A DNA stretch of 55,845 nucleotides, taken from positions 1-55,845 of the forward strand of contig CAYSHK010000069.1 in assembly GCA_964430935.1 (NCBI GenBank). The letters run 5' to 3'. The position numbers were made by a program, and so were the translations under genes. The notes under the pieces were generated by a model. It searched no databases. It was not told where the DNA came from and saw nothing but the letters and a program-made list of their open reading frames with translations. This document shows, one piece after another, positions 15,027-23,405 of this stretch (within the stretch, counting starts at the first letter, position 1; the number at the start of each line of letters is the position of its first letter). This stretch comes from Thermopetrobacter sp964430935. Its GTDB lineage: Bacteria > Pseudomonadota > Alphaproteobacteria > Rhizobiales > Aestuariivirgaceae.

Positions 15027-16469
15027 TCATTCGAAGGGCACGTCGGGAATCCCTTCCACCTTCGCGGAATCATCTAGCTGGGAATAGGCGTCGTGGAGGG
15101 CGTTCTGCAGTCCCTCCTCGAGCACCGGATGGTAGTAGGGCAGCGCGATCATCTCGGCCACGGTCATGCCCCGCTCCATGGCCCATGCGATGTGGTGGGC
15201 CATGTGCTCCGCGCGGGGGATGCACATTTCCGCCCCCAGGATCAGGCCGTCGGACTTGCGGGCATAGATATGCAGGATGCCGCGGTTTGCCTGCATGACG
15301 CGGGCGCGGGCCTGGGTGGAGAAGTCGCGTTCGCCGACCACGAATCCCTCGTCCTCCACCAGGGTCGCGTCGAGTTGGGCGAAGGATTCGCCCACCGTGG
15401 CGATGTTGGGATCGCAGAACACGATGCCCAGGGGCACCTTGCGGCGGAAACGGCGCAGCGGCTCGCCCTTCGCCAGGCTGCCGGCGTTCCAGCCGGCGAT
15501 GCGGCCCTCGTCGGCCGCCTCGTGGAGAAGCTGGCGCTCGCCGTTGACGTCGCCGGCGATGAACAGGTTCGTCTCGCCGATGCGCATGGTGTGCCGATCG
15601 AAGACGGGAATGCCGCGCGAATCGAGTTCGACGCCCGTGGCCTCGATGTTCAGCCTGTCGATGTTGGGACGCCGCCCCAGAGCCACGAGCACCTTGTCGA
15701 CCACCGTCTCCTTCTCCCCGGCCTTCACGCGGATGCGGCCGTCCTCCGCCGGCTCCAGCTCCGCGGGCGCGCCCAGCCAGACCTCGAATTCCTCGCGCAT
15801 CAGCGAGACGGCCGGATAGCTCACGCCGTCGTCGGAGAGGCCGGCGATGGTCTCCGCCATGTCCACGCCGACGACCCGGATGCCGAGGCGGGAGAGCGCC
15901 TGTCCCATCTCCAGACCGATGGCGCCCATGCCGAGAACGGCGATCTCGCCCGGCAGATCCTCCTGCTCGAAGAGGGTGTCGGTGGTCAGAAGCCGCTCCT
16001 CGCCGAAAGTGTCGATCCAGGCCTGCGGGACGACGGGACGGGAGCCGGCGGCGATCACGAAGGCCTTCGCCTCGATGCGCTCGCCGTCCACCTCTATGGC
16101 GTCCGGGGCGACGAAGCGGGCCTCGCCCTCCACCAGCCTGCCGTGCTCCCCGATCTTGCGGGCCTTTCCGGCGGGACCGGAGGCGAAGCCGTCGCGCATC
16201 TTGCGCACGTGGGCCAGAACTTCCGGGATGGAGGCCTTCAGATGCTCCGCGCCGTGGATGCCCTCGGTGGCGAAATGGCGGGAATGCGCGATGTCGTCCG
16301 CCGCCTGGATGAGCACCTTGGAGGGCATGCAACCCACGCGGGCGCACGTGGTGCCCAGCGGACCGGCGTTGACGAGCACGAATTCCCTGGTGTGCCGGGC
16401 CACCTGCCCGGTCGCGTACATGCCGGCCGAACCGGCGCCGATGATGCAGACGTCCACCTTGCGAGTCAT
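15027..16469 (-). CDS. Dihydrolipoyl-dehydrogenase-like flavoprotein
   Basis: Class I pyridine nucleotide-disulfide oxidoreductase, 480 residues. FAD-binding CIIGAGSAGMYATGQ (about 8-22), the redox disulfide CARVGC at about 42 and 47, the NAD(P)-binding GMGAIGLEMGQALSRLG, the second FAD block NLFIAGDVNG, and the C-terminal catalytic HPVLEE (His plus Glu five residues on) are all present. The start at 16469 is chosen because the flavin motif begins directly and an AGGGG sequence lies upstream. It is not beside any 2-oxo-acid dehydrogenase gene, so it may serve another disulfide substrate. The upstream DNA has an FNR-like box. Confidence 0.85.
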   Translation of the reverse strand: MTRKVDVCIIGAGSAGMYATGQVARHTREFVLVNAGPLGTTCARVGCMPSKVLIQAADDIAHSRHFATEGIHGAEHLKASIPEVLAHVRKMRDGFASGPAGKARKIGEHGRLVEGEARFVAPDAIEVDGERIEAKAFVIAAGSRPVVPQAWIDTFGEERLLTTDTLFEQEDLPGEIAVLGMGAIGLEMGQALSRLGIRVVGVDMAETIAGLSDDGVSYPAVSLMREEFEVWLGAPAELEPAEDGRIRVKAGEKETVVDKVLVALGRRPNIDRLNIEATGVELDSRGIPVFDRHTMRIGETNLFIAGDVNGERQLLHEAADEGRIAGWNAGSLAKGEPLRRFRRKVPLGIVFCDPNIATVGESFAQLDATLVEDEGFVVGERDFSTQARARVMQANRGILHIYARKSDGLILGAEMCIPRAEHMAHHIAWAMERGMTVAEMIALPYYHPVLEEGLQNALHDAYSQLDDSAKVEGIPDVPFE

Positions 16470-16530
16470 GGAAATACCCCTGAAATGTTCATGAATGGAT
16501 GGCGAGTCGGTCCGAATGGAAAGTGATCCG

Positions 16531-16544
16531 TTGATCGCAGTCAA
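16531..16544. promoter_or_regulatory. FNR/FixK-like box in a divergent promoter region
   Basis: TTGATCGCAGTCAA fits the core TTGA-N6-TCAA. It lies between the divergent dihydrolipoyl-dehydrogenase-like gene and trxC. A GATGAT sequence at 16568-16573 on the plus strand is about 33 bp from its centre, near the spacing for class II activation of trxC. The single match could be chance. Confidence 0.4.
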
Positions 16545-16628
16545 TGCCTTTTTCTCTGGAAATGGCAGATGATCCTCCTATATGGGTCTTACAACCCTGT
16601 TTTCACTCTCACGGACGGATTGCGAACC

Positions 16629-17063
16629 ATGAGCGAGACGCTTCAGATCGTCTGCCCCTCCTGCGGGGCGATCAACCGGATTCCGGCGGGCAAGGACCCG
16701 ATGAAGGCCAAGTGCGGCAGGTGTGGCGGCAGACTCTTCAACGGAAAGCCCGTGGAGGTGGACGACGCGCTGTTCGCGAAGATGGTCACGAAGAATTCCA
16801 TCCCGGTGGTGGTGGACTTCTGGGCGGAATGGTGCGGGCCATGCAAGATGATGGCGCCGGAGTTCGCCAAGGTGGCCGCGGAGATGGAGCCGAAGGTCCG
16901 CTTCGTCAAGGTGGACACCGAGCGCAACCAGGCCACGGCGGCGCAGTTCCGCATCATGTCCATCCCGACCCTCATGATCTTCCGCGACGGCCGCCCCGTG
17001 GCGCAGACGGCGGGCGCCATGCCGGCCTCGCAGCTGAAGCAGTGGATCGAGTCCAGCATCTGA
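16629..17063 (+). CDS. trxC: Thioredoxin 2 (TrxC type)
   Basis: Thioredoxin with an N-terminal zinc finger, 144 residues. Two CxxC pairs (Cys9/Cys12 in CPSCG and Cys29/Cys32 in CGRCG) form the zinc site, and the WCGPC active site is at about 68-72, followed by FRIMSIPTLMIFRDG with the conserved cis-Pro. This layout is that of TrxC, a reductase partner often linked to oxidative stress. The start at 16629 is chosen because the zinc finger begins here; the frame is open to 16569. It leads a plus-strand cluster with the SdhAF4 homologue. Confidence 0.92.
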   Translation: MSETLQIVCPSCGAINRIPAGKDPMKAKCGRCGGRLFNGKPVEVDDALFAKMVTKNSIPVVVDFWAEWCGPCKMMAPEFAKVAAEMEPKVRFVKVDTERNQATAAQFRIMSIPTLMIFRDGRPVAQTAGAMPASQLKQWIESSI

Positions 17064-17080
17064 GGAGTGGAATTCCGGCC

Positions 17081-17287
17081 ATGCCTTGGGATGACGGAAA
17101 GACGCCGCAGGAACGCATCCGCGAGGCCGCCGCGCGGGCGCTCGCCGAGGCCGAGGCCAGACGGGCCGCCCGCGAGGCGCGGGAGCGGCATCCGCTGAAG
17201 CGGCCGCGCGAGATCGGCGGCCCGGAAGGCCCCGAACCCACGCGATACGGCGACTGGGAACGGAAGGGAATCGTTTCCGATTTCTGA
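17081..17287 (+). CDS. Succinate dehydrogenase assembly factor 4 homologue (DUF1674)
   Basis: A 68-residue protein read from ATG at 17081. It ends with the family signature GGPEGPEPTRYGDWERKG then IVSDF, nearly identical to mitochondrial SDHAF4 and its alphaproteobacterial relatives. SDHAF4 binds flavinylated SdhA before it joins SdhB. The Ala/Arg-rich N-terminal half is a helix of low complexity. The gene lies 17 bp after trxC and about 8 kb from sdhCDAB. It is too short for many gene finders. Confidence 0.88.
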   Translation: MPWDDGKTPQERIREAAARALAEAEARRAAREARERHPLKRPREIGGPEGPEPTRYGDWERKGIVSDF

Positions 17288-17352
17288 GCGGCTCCGGCGG
17301 CGGAGTGGACGGGGTTTCCGCCATGCGGCGGCGGGCGGTTCGGGCGGCCCCA

Positions 17353-17381
17353 TTGCAACTCCGCGCGCGATGGGCCATGTA
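17353..17381 (+). promoter_or_regulatory. Possible sigma-70 promoter of the cnoX-like gene
   Basis: TTGCAA at 17353-17358 and CATGTA at 17376-17381 are separated by 17 bases. The -35 match is good and the -10 match is weak. It lies 70 bp upstream of the start codon. Confidence 0.3.
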
Positions 17382-17450
17382 AGAGGCTGACTTGCGGCCG
17401 TTCCGGCTGGCGGCCGGACGGCGGAAACGGGCATTTCAGGATATACGGAC

Positions 17451-18422
17451 ATGACCGACAAGACGTTTTCCATGGGCACCAGCTTCTCCGCGGGCAACGG
17501 GGCCGGTGCGCCGGCGGCGAAGGGCGACGGAGCCACGCCGCCCGCTTCCGCGGAGGTGATCAAGGATTCCGACACGACGAACTTCATCCAGGACGTCATC
17601 GAGGCCTCCAGGGAGGTGCCCGTGCTGGTGGACTTCTGGGCCACCTGGTGCGGGCCCTGCAAGCAGCTGGGGCCGGTGCTGGAGAAGGTGGTCAGGGAAT
17701 ATGCCGGCAAGGTCCGGCTGGTGAAGATCGACGTGGACCGCAACCAGGCGCTGGCGCAGCAGATGCGCATCCAGTCGGTCCCGATGGTCTACGCCTTCGT
17801 CGGCGGCCAGCCGGTGGACGGTTTCGCCGGCGCCCTGCCGGAGAGCCAGATCCGCCGCTTCATCGAGAAGGTCGTCTCCATGGGCGGCCCCGGCAAGGCG
17901 GTCGAGGAACTGCTGAAGACGGCCGACGAGGCCATGAAGCAGAAGGACTGGTCCGGGGCGCTCGGCCTCTACGCCCAGGCGGCGCAGATGGATCCGGAGA
18001 ACATGAAGGCCATCGCCGGTCTTGCCCGGGCGCAGATCCAGCTGGGCGAGATCGAGGGCGCGCGCGCCATTCTCGACACGGTGGAGGAATCGAAGCGCGA
18101 CGATCCGGACATCCGCTCCGCGCTGGCCGCGCTGGAGCTCGCCGCGACTCCGGTGGACGAGGGCGAGATCGCCGAATACCGCCGCAAGGTGGAGGAGAAC
18201 CCGGACGACTTCGAGGCCCGCATGAAACTGGCCGAGCTGCTGAACGCCGCGGGCCGGAGGGAGGAAGCCATGGAGCAGCTCCTCCACATCATCGAAAGGG
18301 ACCGCGAATGGAACGACGAGGCGGCCCGCAAGGAGCTGCTGAAGTTCTTCGAGGCCTGGGGCCCCACCGATCCCATGACGGTGAAAGGGCGGCGGCGGCT
18401 GTCCTCGATCCTCTTTTCGTAG
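17451..18422 (+). CDS. cnoX: Thioredoxin-TPR co-chaperedoxin, CnoX/YbbN type
   Basis: A 323-residue protein with an N-terminal low-complexity leader (about 1-37), a thioredoxin domain with active site WCGPC at about 66-70 and SVPMVYAFVGG, then a C-terminal TPR-like region (about 155-310). This is the architecture of CnoX (YbbN), a chaperone that protects cysteines of unfolded proteins and works with GroEL and DnaK/J. The active-site Cys pair is intact, unlike in E. coli. It is followed by the Trm112 gene. Confidence 0.88.
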   Translation: MTDKTFSMGTSFSAGNGAGAPAAKGDGATPPASAEVIKDSDTTNFIQDVIEASREVPVLVDFWATWCGPCKQLGPVLEKVVREYAGKVRLVKIDVDRNQALAQQMRIQSVPMVYAFVGGQPVDGFAGALPESQIRRFIEKVVSMGGPGKAVEELLKTADEAMKQKDWSGALGLYAQAAQMDPENMKAIAGLARAQIQLGEIEGARAILDTVEESKRDDPDIRSALAALELAATPVDEGEIAEYRRKVEENPDDFEARMKLAELLNAAGRREEAMEQLLHIIERDREWNDEAARKELLKFFEAWGPTDPMTVKGRRRLSSILFS

Positions 18423-18441
18423 CCCTTGGGAGGCGGACGTC

Positions 18442-18624
18442 ATGACGGAGGCAGGCATCGACCCCAGACTGCTGGAGATTCTGGTGTGTCCGAAGACGCG
18501 CACCACGCTGGAATACGACGCGGAGCGGCAGGAGCTGGTGTCCCGCGCCGCGAAACTGGCCTATCCCATCCGCGAGGGCATCCCTATCATGCTGATCGAG
18601 GAAGCCCGAGAAATCGAGGAATGA
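18442..18624 (+). CDS. Trm112 family small zinc-finger-like protein
   Basis: 60 residues, of the Trm112/UPF0434 family. The pattern LLEILVCPKTRTTLEYD and the C-terminal LAYPIREGIPIMLIEEAREI is characteristic. Only one Cys is visible here (in VCPKT), so a full zinc site is not present, as in many bacterial members. It lies 19 bp after the cnoX stop and 7 bp before the DUF971 gene. The role in bacteria is uncertain; it activates methyltransferases in eukaryotes. Confidence 0.88.
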   Translation: MTEAGIDPRLLEILVCPKTRTTLEYDAERQELVSRAAKLAYPIREGIPIMLIEEAREIEE

Positions 18625-18631
18625 ACGACCC

Positions 18632-19006
18632 ATGAGCGACAATCAGGAACTCGACGTCTGGCCCGAGGAGATCCGCCTCGCGGAAGAGGGCCGCAAGCTG
18701 ACCGTGAGCTTCGAGAACGGCGAGAAGTACGAATACACCGCCGAATTCCTGCGTGTGACCTCGCCCTCGGCGGAGGTGCAGGGCCACCACCCCTCGCAGC
18801 GCAAGACGGTGCCCGGCAAGAAGAACGTGAAGATCACCAAGATCGAACCCTCGGGCAATTACGCCGTGAAGCTGGTCTTCGACGACGGGCATGATACAGG
18901 CCTGTTCACGTGGGACTACTTTCTCGAGGTGGGCCGCAACATGGATGCGCTGTGGCAGGACTACCTCCAGAGGCTGGAAAAGGAGGGGCTGAAGCGCGAG
19001 CCCTGA
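18632..19006 (+). CDS. DUF971 domain protein
   Basis: 124 residues with the DUF971 (gamma-butyrobetaine hydroxylase N-terminal-like) fold: pattern LTVSFENGEKYEYTAEFLRV, then VKITKIEPSGNYAVKLVFDD and HDTGLFTWDYFLEVGRN. The HDTGLFTWDYF motif is the family hallmark. Such proteins often lie near Fe-S carrier genes; here the neighbours are thioredoxin-type and Trm112 genes. Function is not established. It ends the cluster and is followed by a strong terminator. Confidence 0.88.
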   Translation: MSDNQELDVWPEEIRLAEEGRKLTVSFENGEKYEYTAEFLRVTSPSAEVQGHHPSQRKTVPGKKNVKITKIEPSGNYAVKLVFDDGHDTGLFTWDYFLEVGRNMDALWQDYLQRLEKEGLKREP

Positions 19007-19043
19007 TCCCGCGTCCTTCCACCCCGTGCTCCGGATTTCATGA

Positions 19044-19084
19044 AACCGGCCGGAACTGGCGTTCCGGCCGGTTGTTTTCGTTTT
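19044..19084 (+). terminator. Strong rho-independent terminator
   Basis: A perfect 13-bp stem, AACCGGCCGGAAC with GTTCCGGCCGGTT (19044-19056 and 19061-19073), TGGC loop, followed by the U-rich tail GTTTTCGTTTTC. It ends the cluster that starts with trxC. The minus-strand gene at 19101 reads toward it as well. Confidence 0.85.
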
Positions 19085-19100
19085 CGGCGGAGCGTACCGG

Positions 19101-21566
19101 TCATCCCTTCCGCAATTCGTCGATCTTCTCCAGAACGGGATCGACGAGTTTCATGTCGGGCTCCAGCCCCGCCGCCTCGCTGTATTCGAGGTAGCTCTCC
19201 AATACCTTGGCCATGGACTGCACGTGGACTTCCGGCCGCTTCAGGAAAGGCTCGCTCAGGACGCCCAGAGCCTCCGTGACGGTCGCCACGGCATCCTTCT
19301 TCCGGCCTTCCGCGGCCTGCACGCGGGCGAGAGCGAGAAGCGCATCCGCGAGCCCCGGCTTGTGCGCGGCGGGATTCTGGTCCGCCATCCGCCTGCGATA
19401 CTCCACCGCCTCCACGGCGGCTTCCATGGCTTTGCCGTTCCGGCCCAGACCGAGCAGAAGCGTCGACCTGGCGACCAGCGCATCCGCCAGCCGGGGAAGG
19501 TGCAGCGCCCTGTTGCGTCCCACCAGTTCGCGCTGACGGGCGACCGCCTCCTCCATCGCCTCGAGCGCCCCCTTGTGCCGCCCGAGCGTGCTGCGCAGGG
19601 CGGACAGTGAAGACAGCGCACGGGCCAACTCCGGCAGATAGGTCAGCCGATCGCGCATGGTCAGCAGCCGGAACGCCCCCACGGCCTTCTCGGCCGCCTC
19701 CACCGCGGGACCGAGTCTGCCGAGCTCCTTCATGCGCTCGGAGAGGTTCTCCAGCGCGCGCGCCCGCAGATCCATTCTGGCCACGGCCTGCGGGGCGGGC
19801 AGCTTCCGCGCCACCTTCACCGCCTCCTCGGCCGCCTCCAGCGCCGCGCCATGCCGCCCGAGGGGCACCAGACGCTCCGAAAGACCGATCAGCGCATTCA
19901 CCAGAAGAGGGGCACCGGCCGCGGCATCGCGTCCGGCAAGCGCGCGCGCCGTCTTCACGGCCTCCTCCGCCGCCTCCAGCGCCGCACCGGCGCGGCCGAG
20001 CTCCGCGAGCCGGGCGGAAAGCGCCCCGAGCGCACGCACCTGATCGGAGGGACGCGAGCTCTTTCCGCGGCCGGACGCGACCGCCTCCTCGGCGGCCTCC
20101 AGCGCCGCGCCATGCCTGCCGAGACGCGCCAGGGCGTCCGAGAGCCCGATCAGCAGAAGCTGCCGGTCCGCCTTCTGTCCGTCCCCCTTGAGGAGCTCTT
20201 CCGTTACTGCCGCCGCGAGAGCCGCCGTCATGGGATCGGAGGCGTTCTCCAGCGCGAGGGAGGACCAGGCCCCGGCAAGTTCCGGCCGTCCTCTGACCAT
20301 GCCGGCGAGAATTTCGACGAACCTCCGCCCGGCCGCCGAATTCACGGCATAGATGTCATGCGCGATCCGCGGAATCCGCGCCGCGAATCCGCTCTCGTCC
20401 CCCTTCACGGCGGTGGCGATCCAGTCGGGCAGCCTTTCCTCCGTCTCCTTCTCCAGAAGGCTGCGGACGACAAAGGCGGCACCGGCCCTTTCCGGCAGCG
20501 GCTCCCGGAGCCGCTTGCCATCCCACCAGGGGGTGTCGGCAAGCCCGTCCGTCGTCAGCGGCCGATCCCCGTCGCAAAGATCGCGCACGGCGGAAAGCCG
20601 GCCGATATCCAGGGCATCGAGCCCGCCCTTCAGTGCGGAAAGCCCCAGCAGTCTGGCCAGTCCGTTCGCTCCCAGGCCGCCGGCCAGCGAAATGTCCCGC
20701 ACCACGGCCATCTGGCGTTCGGCGAGGTTTGCCAGCACCTCCCGGACGGGCAGCGTAAAGGCGTTTTCCGGATCGAGGAGCGCATGCACGGTGGTCGCTA
20801 CCACAGACAGGGGAAGACCGTGCAGTCCGGGTTCCTCCGAAAGCCATTGCTCCAGTCCGTGTTGCAGCGCCTCATCGGAGAGGGTCCCGAACGTCTCCCG
20901 GCCACCCAGCGCGCCAACCACGTCGCGGGCGATCTCGCCAGCCGCCTCCGGAGCGAGCGGAGACAATACCATGGCGCGGGAAATGCCCTTCCCCCGCGTG
21001 CGCCGCATGACGCCATCGAGACGGACCGCTCCCGTCTCCCGGGTCAGCAGCAGCACCCTGACGCGCGAGGACGCCCGCATGGACCAGCCATCCAGCCGCT
21101 CCAGCAGGGACGCCACGCGTTCCGGCGCCTCCTCCGCCCGGTCGACGACGACCAGGATCGACTGCTTCAGGGAGCGCGGCCGCTTGCGGGGAGGCAGCTT
21201 GGCGCCGGGTGCCAGAAAACCCGAAAGCCAGCCCTCCTTGCCGGACAGCTCCAGCGCCAGTTCGGCCGCCAGGCGCTTGCGCCCGCTGCCGCCGGGGCCG
21301 GCGAGGATCATGACGTCCAGCCCCTTCCTTTCGCGGGCCCATTCACGCAGCGCCTTCCATTCCCGCTGGCGTCCGCGGAGCGTCGGGGCATGGCGGAAAT
21401 GCCAGTCCAGCAGGCCGAAGATATCGGCCGGCAGCCGTTCCGGCCCCGTGAATGAAACCGGATCAAGGAAGCCGCCCGCGCCGGAGACGTCGAGCTCCCC
21501 CGCGGTGGACGGAGACTGTGCGGAGCCCCGCTTTCCCGTAATGACGCCAGATATGAGTTTGACCAT
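19101..21566 (-). CDS. STAND-type P-loop protein with C-terminal TPR repeats
   Basis: An 821-residue protein not recognised as a named family. Around residues 58-82 is a linker, RGRQREWKALREWARERKG, typical of the start of a STAND NTPase. The Walker A position reads GPGGSGRKR (about 90-98), lacking the Lys-Thr/Ser of a canonical GxxxxGK[ST]. A Walker B-like ILVVVDR lies at about 137-143. Residues about 460-800 hold roughly seven TPR-like units with a repeated LGRxGAALEAAEEAV pattern. STAND proteins are signalling or defence switches. No effector domain is seen at the N terminus. A CtrA box lies upstream. Confidence 0.75.
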   Translation of the reverse strand: MVKLISGVITGKRGSAQSPSTAGELDVSGAGGFLDPVSFTGPERLPADIFGLLDWHFRHAPTLRGRQREWKALREWARERKGLDVMILAGPGGSGRKRLAAELALELSGKEGWLSGFLAPGAKLPPRKRPRSLKQSILVVVDRAEEAPERVASLLERLDGWSMRASSRVRVLLLTRETGAVRLDGVMRRTRGKGISRAMVLSPLAPEAAGEIARDVVGALGGRETFGTLSDEALQHGLEQWLSEEPGLHGLPLSVVATTVHALLDPENAFTLPVREVLANLAERQMAVVRDISLAGGLGANGLARLLGLSALKGGLDALDIGRLSAVRDLCDGDRPLTTDGLADTPWWDGKRLREPLPERAGAAFVVRSLLEKETEERLPDWIATAVKGDESGFAARIPRIAHDIYAVNSAAGRRFVEILAGMVRGRPELAGAWSSLALENASDPMTAALAAAVTEELLKGDGQKADRQLLLIGLSDALARLGRHGAALEAAEEAVASGRGKSSRPSDQVRALGALSARLAELGRAGAALEAAEEAVKTARALAGRDAAAGAPLLVNALIGLSERLVPLGRHGAALEAAEEAVKVARKLPAPQAVARMDLRARALENLSERMKELGRLGPAVEAAEKAVGAFRLLTMRDRLTYLPELARALSSLSALRSTLGRHKGALEAMEEAVARQRELVGRNRALHLPRLADALVARSTLLLGLGRNGKAMEAAVEAVEYRRRMADQNPAAHKPGLADALLALARVQAAEGRKKDAVATVTEALGVLSEPFLKRPEVHVQSMAKVLESYLEYSEAAGLEPDMKLVDPVLEKIDELRKG

Positions 21567-21734
21567 TTTCTCTCCCCTCCTTATTCAGGGGAAAGCCTGC
21601 CATAGTTGTATCTTAGCGTCAAGTTCACGCATACATATATACGGCCACGCATTCCGGCCGGTGCGACGCGCGCCGCCAGCGGGATGCGCCGGCTTCCGCG
21701 CCGGAGCGGTGAACCCGCGAAAGGGAAGGTGTCC

Positions 21735-21749
21735 TTAATGCCAAATTAA
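21735..21749. promoter_or_regulatory. Perfect CtrA box between STAND and M15 genes
   Basis: TTAA-TGCCAAA-TTAA is a perfect CtrA full site (TTAA-N7-TTAA). It lies inside a CCTTAAT-N5-ATTAAGG inverted repeat at 21733-21751. It is 169 bp upstream of the STAND ATG and 246 bp upstream of the M15 ATG, so either gene could be regulated. The 428-bp gap 21567-21994 holds no recognisable gene. Confidence 0.6.
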
Positions 21750-21994
21750 GGAAAAGCGTAAAGAATGCATGCACGATCTGCCCAAAGGTGGCCGCATTCC
21801 TGTGGGATGCAGTAGGCGCTGTTCTTGTGGCCGGTTCGATTTTCGGGTCGCCACGGATGCCTTTTTCGGGCAGATATGCTATGTTGTTCGGCAAATCTCA
21901 GGGGATCGGGGTTCCTTCTCGGGCTTTTCTCCGATTGTTGGTGTGAGTAATGCGTAGACCGGCAGATTGCGGCAAGGTGCTCGGAGGCGTCTTC

Positions 21995-23338
21995 ATGAAA
22001 AGATCCGTGCGCACGGCTTTCGTCACGATGTGCGTCGCGTCGGGATGGATCGTCGCGTCCGCATCGGCGAGTGCGGAGACGCGCACCATCTCCATGCGCC
22101 ACGTGCACACCAACGAACGCATCACCATCACCTACTGGAAGAACGGCCGCTTCATCCCCTCCGCCCTGAAGAAGCTCAACTGGTTCCTGCGCGACTGGCG
22201 GAAGAACCGGGCCGTGCGCATGGATCCGCGGACCATCGACCTGATCTGGAAACTGCACACGGATCTGGGTTCGAAGAAGCCCGTGGAGATCATCTGCGGC
22301 CACCGCTCGGCGGCGACGAACGCCATGCTGCGCCGCATCGGCCGCAACGTGGCGCGCCGTTCGCGCCACATCACCGGCCAGGCCATCGACTTCCGCTTTC
22401 CCGACGTTCCGAACTGGAAGGTGCGCAATCTGGCGCTGGCCTACGGCGTCGGCGGCGTGGGCTACTACGGCCGTTCCGGCTTCATCCACGTGGACACCGG
22501 GCGCGTCCGCCACTGGCCGCGCATGCCTCGCACCAAGGTGGCCGCCATCATCCGCAAGTACCGTCGCCTGATCGGCCGTCACGGCCGGACCGACACGCCC
22601 GTCATGGTTGCCTCGGCGCGCCGCACGACCAATTTCGGCGGCAAGGGCGCACGCAAGGCGCCCCGTGGTACGGCGGGGCCGGTTTCGCTCGTGAAGAAAC
22701 CTCGGATCGCCATCGCGGCCGCGGACGTTCCGCGCCCGAAGCCGCGTCCCTATCAGGTGCTGGTGCAGGCGGCGGCCACCATGGAAGTCGTACCGGTTTC
22801 CGCACCGGCCACCGTCACGAATTTCAATGGCCGCTCCGATGCCGTGGACCGCATCGGCATGATGATCGCCAACACCGCCCTGGACGACCCGACTCTCCTG
22901 GAGACTCCTACCGCGAAGCCCGACTATCCGCGGGTGAACCGCGCCGAGAAGGGCGACCTCGCCCGCGACATCCTGCAGGGCCGGGCGAAGGGCGTTCCCC
23001 TGATCCGGCCGCTGGTGACGGCGCGGGCCGAAGCCCCCTCGGGCAAGGGTGACAACTGGCTGGGCCGTGTCCACACCACGGCGGAGAATCTCATCCGCCG
23101 CAACGGCGCGCCGGTCCCGCTGTCCGAACAGGACGTGCCCACAGATCCGCGCATGAAGGCCGCCGCGGCGAGCATGCTGCCCCTGCCGTCCATCGGAGGG
23201 CGCGCCACCGCCCGCACGCAGCGCGTGAACCGTGCCGGAAAGGGCGATCTGCTCACTCTGAGGCCGTTCTCGGAGATCCGTCGGCAGGCGGGACTCGATC
23301 CCGCCATCGAGGACGGCGGGCCGCTCCGTTTCCGCTGA
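21995..23338 (+). CDS. DUF882/YcbK-type M15 peptidase-like exported protein
   Basis: A 447-residue exported protein. Residues 1-28 are a signal peptide (MKRSVRTAFVTMCVASGWIV then ASASASA). The DUF882 (Peptidase_M15_2) domain spans about 40-170, with the zinc ligands His125 and Asp132 in SRHITGQAID and His165 in FIHVDTG, so a peptidoglycan-directed metallopeptidase is likely. The remaining 270 residues are Pro/Arg-rich and contain two similar RVNRAEKGDL / RVNRAGKGDL elements (near residues 310 and 410). The start at 21995 has a GGAGG box about 8 bases upstream. Its substrate is untested. Confidence 0.85.
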   Translation: MKRSVRTAFVTMCVASGWIVASASASAETRTISMRHVHTNERITITYWKNGRFIPSALKKLNWFLRDWRKNRAVRMDPRTIDLIWKLHTDLGSKKPVEIICGHRSAATNAMLRRIGRNVARRSRHITGQAIDFRFPDVPNWKVRNLALAYGVGGVGYYGRSGFIHVDTGRVRHWPRMPRTKVAAIIRKYRRLIGRHGRTDTPVMVASARRTTNFGGKGARKAPRGTAGPVSLVKKPRIAIAAADVPRPKPRPYQVLVQAAATMEVVPVSAPATVTNFNGRSDAVDRIGMMIANTALDDPTLLETPTAKPDYPRVNRAEKGDLARDILQGRAKGVPLIRPLVTARAEAPSGKGDNWLGRVHTTAENLIRRNGAPVPLSEQDVPTDPRMKAAAASMLPLPSIGGRATARTQRVNRAGKGDLLTLRPFSEIRRQAGLDPAIEDGGPLRFR

Positions 23339-23405
23339 TCCCGCACGGTCGCGGCACGCCCGATCTCCTTTTCGACTCCGCCACCCGTCCGCAGGTGCCG
23401 ATGCC

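Noticed and set aside
19300..20150. Tandem DNA repeats that could be a CRISPR or satellite
   Set aside because: The repeats are coding TPR units of the STAND protein, imperfect, in frame and without uniform spacers.
21820..21855. tRNA-like T-arm (GGTTCGATT) between STAND and M15 genes
   Set aside because: The flanking sequence does not form an acceptor stem, anticodon arm or CCA end.
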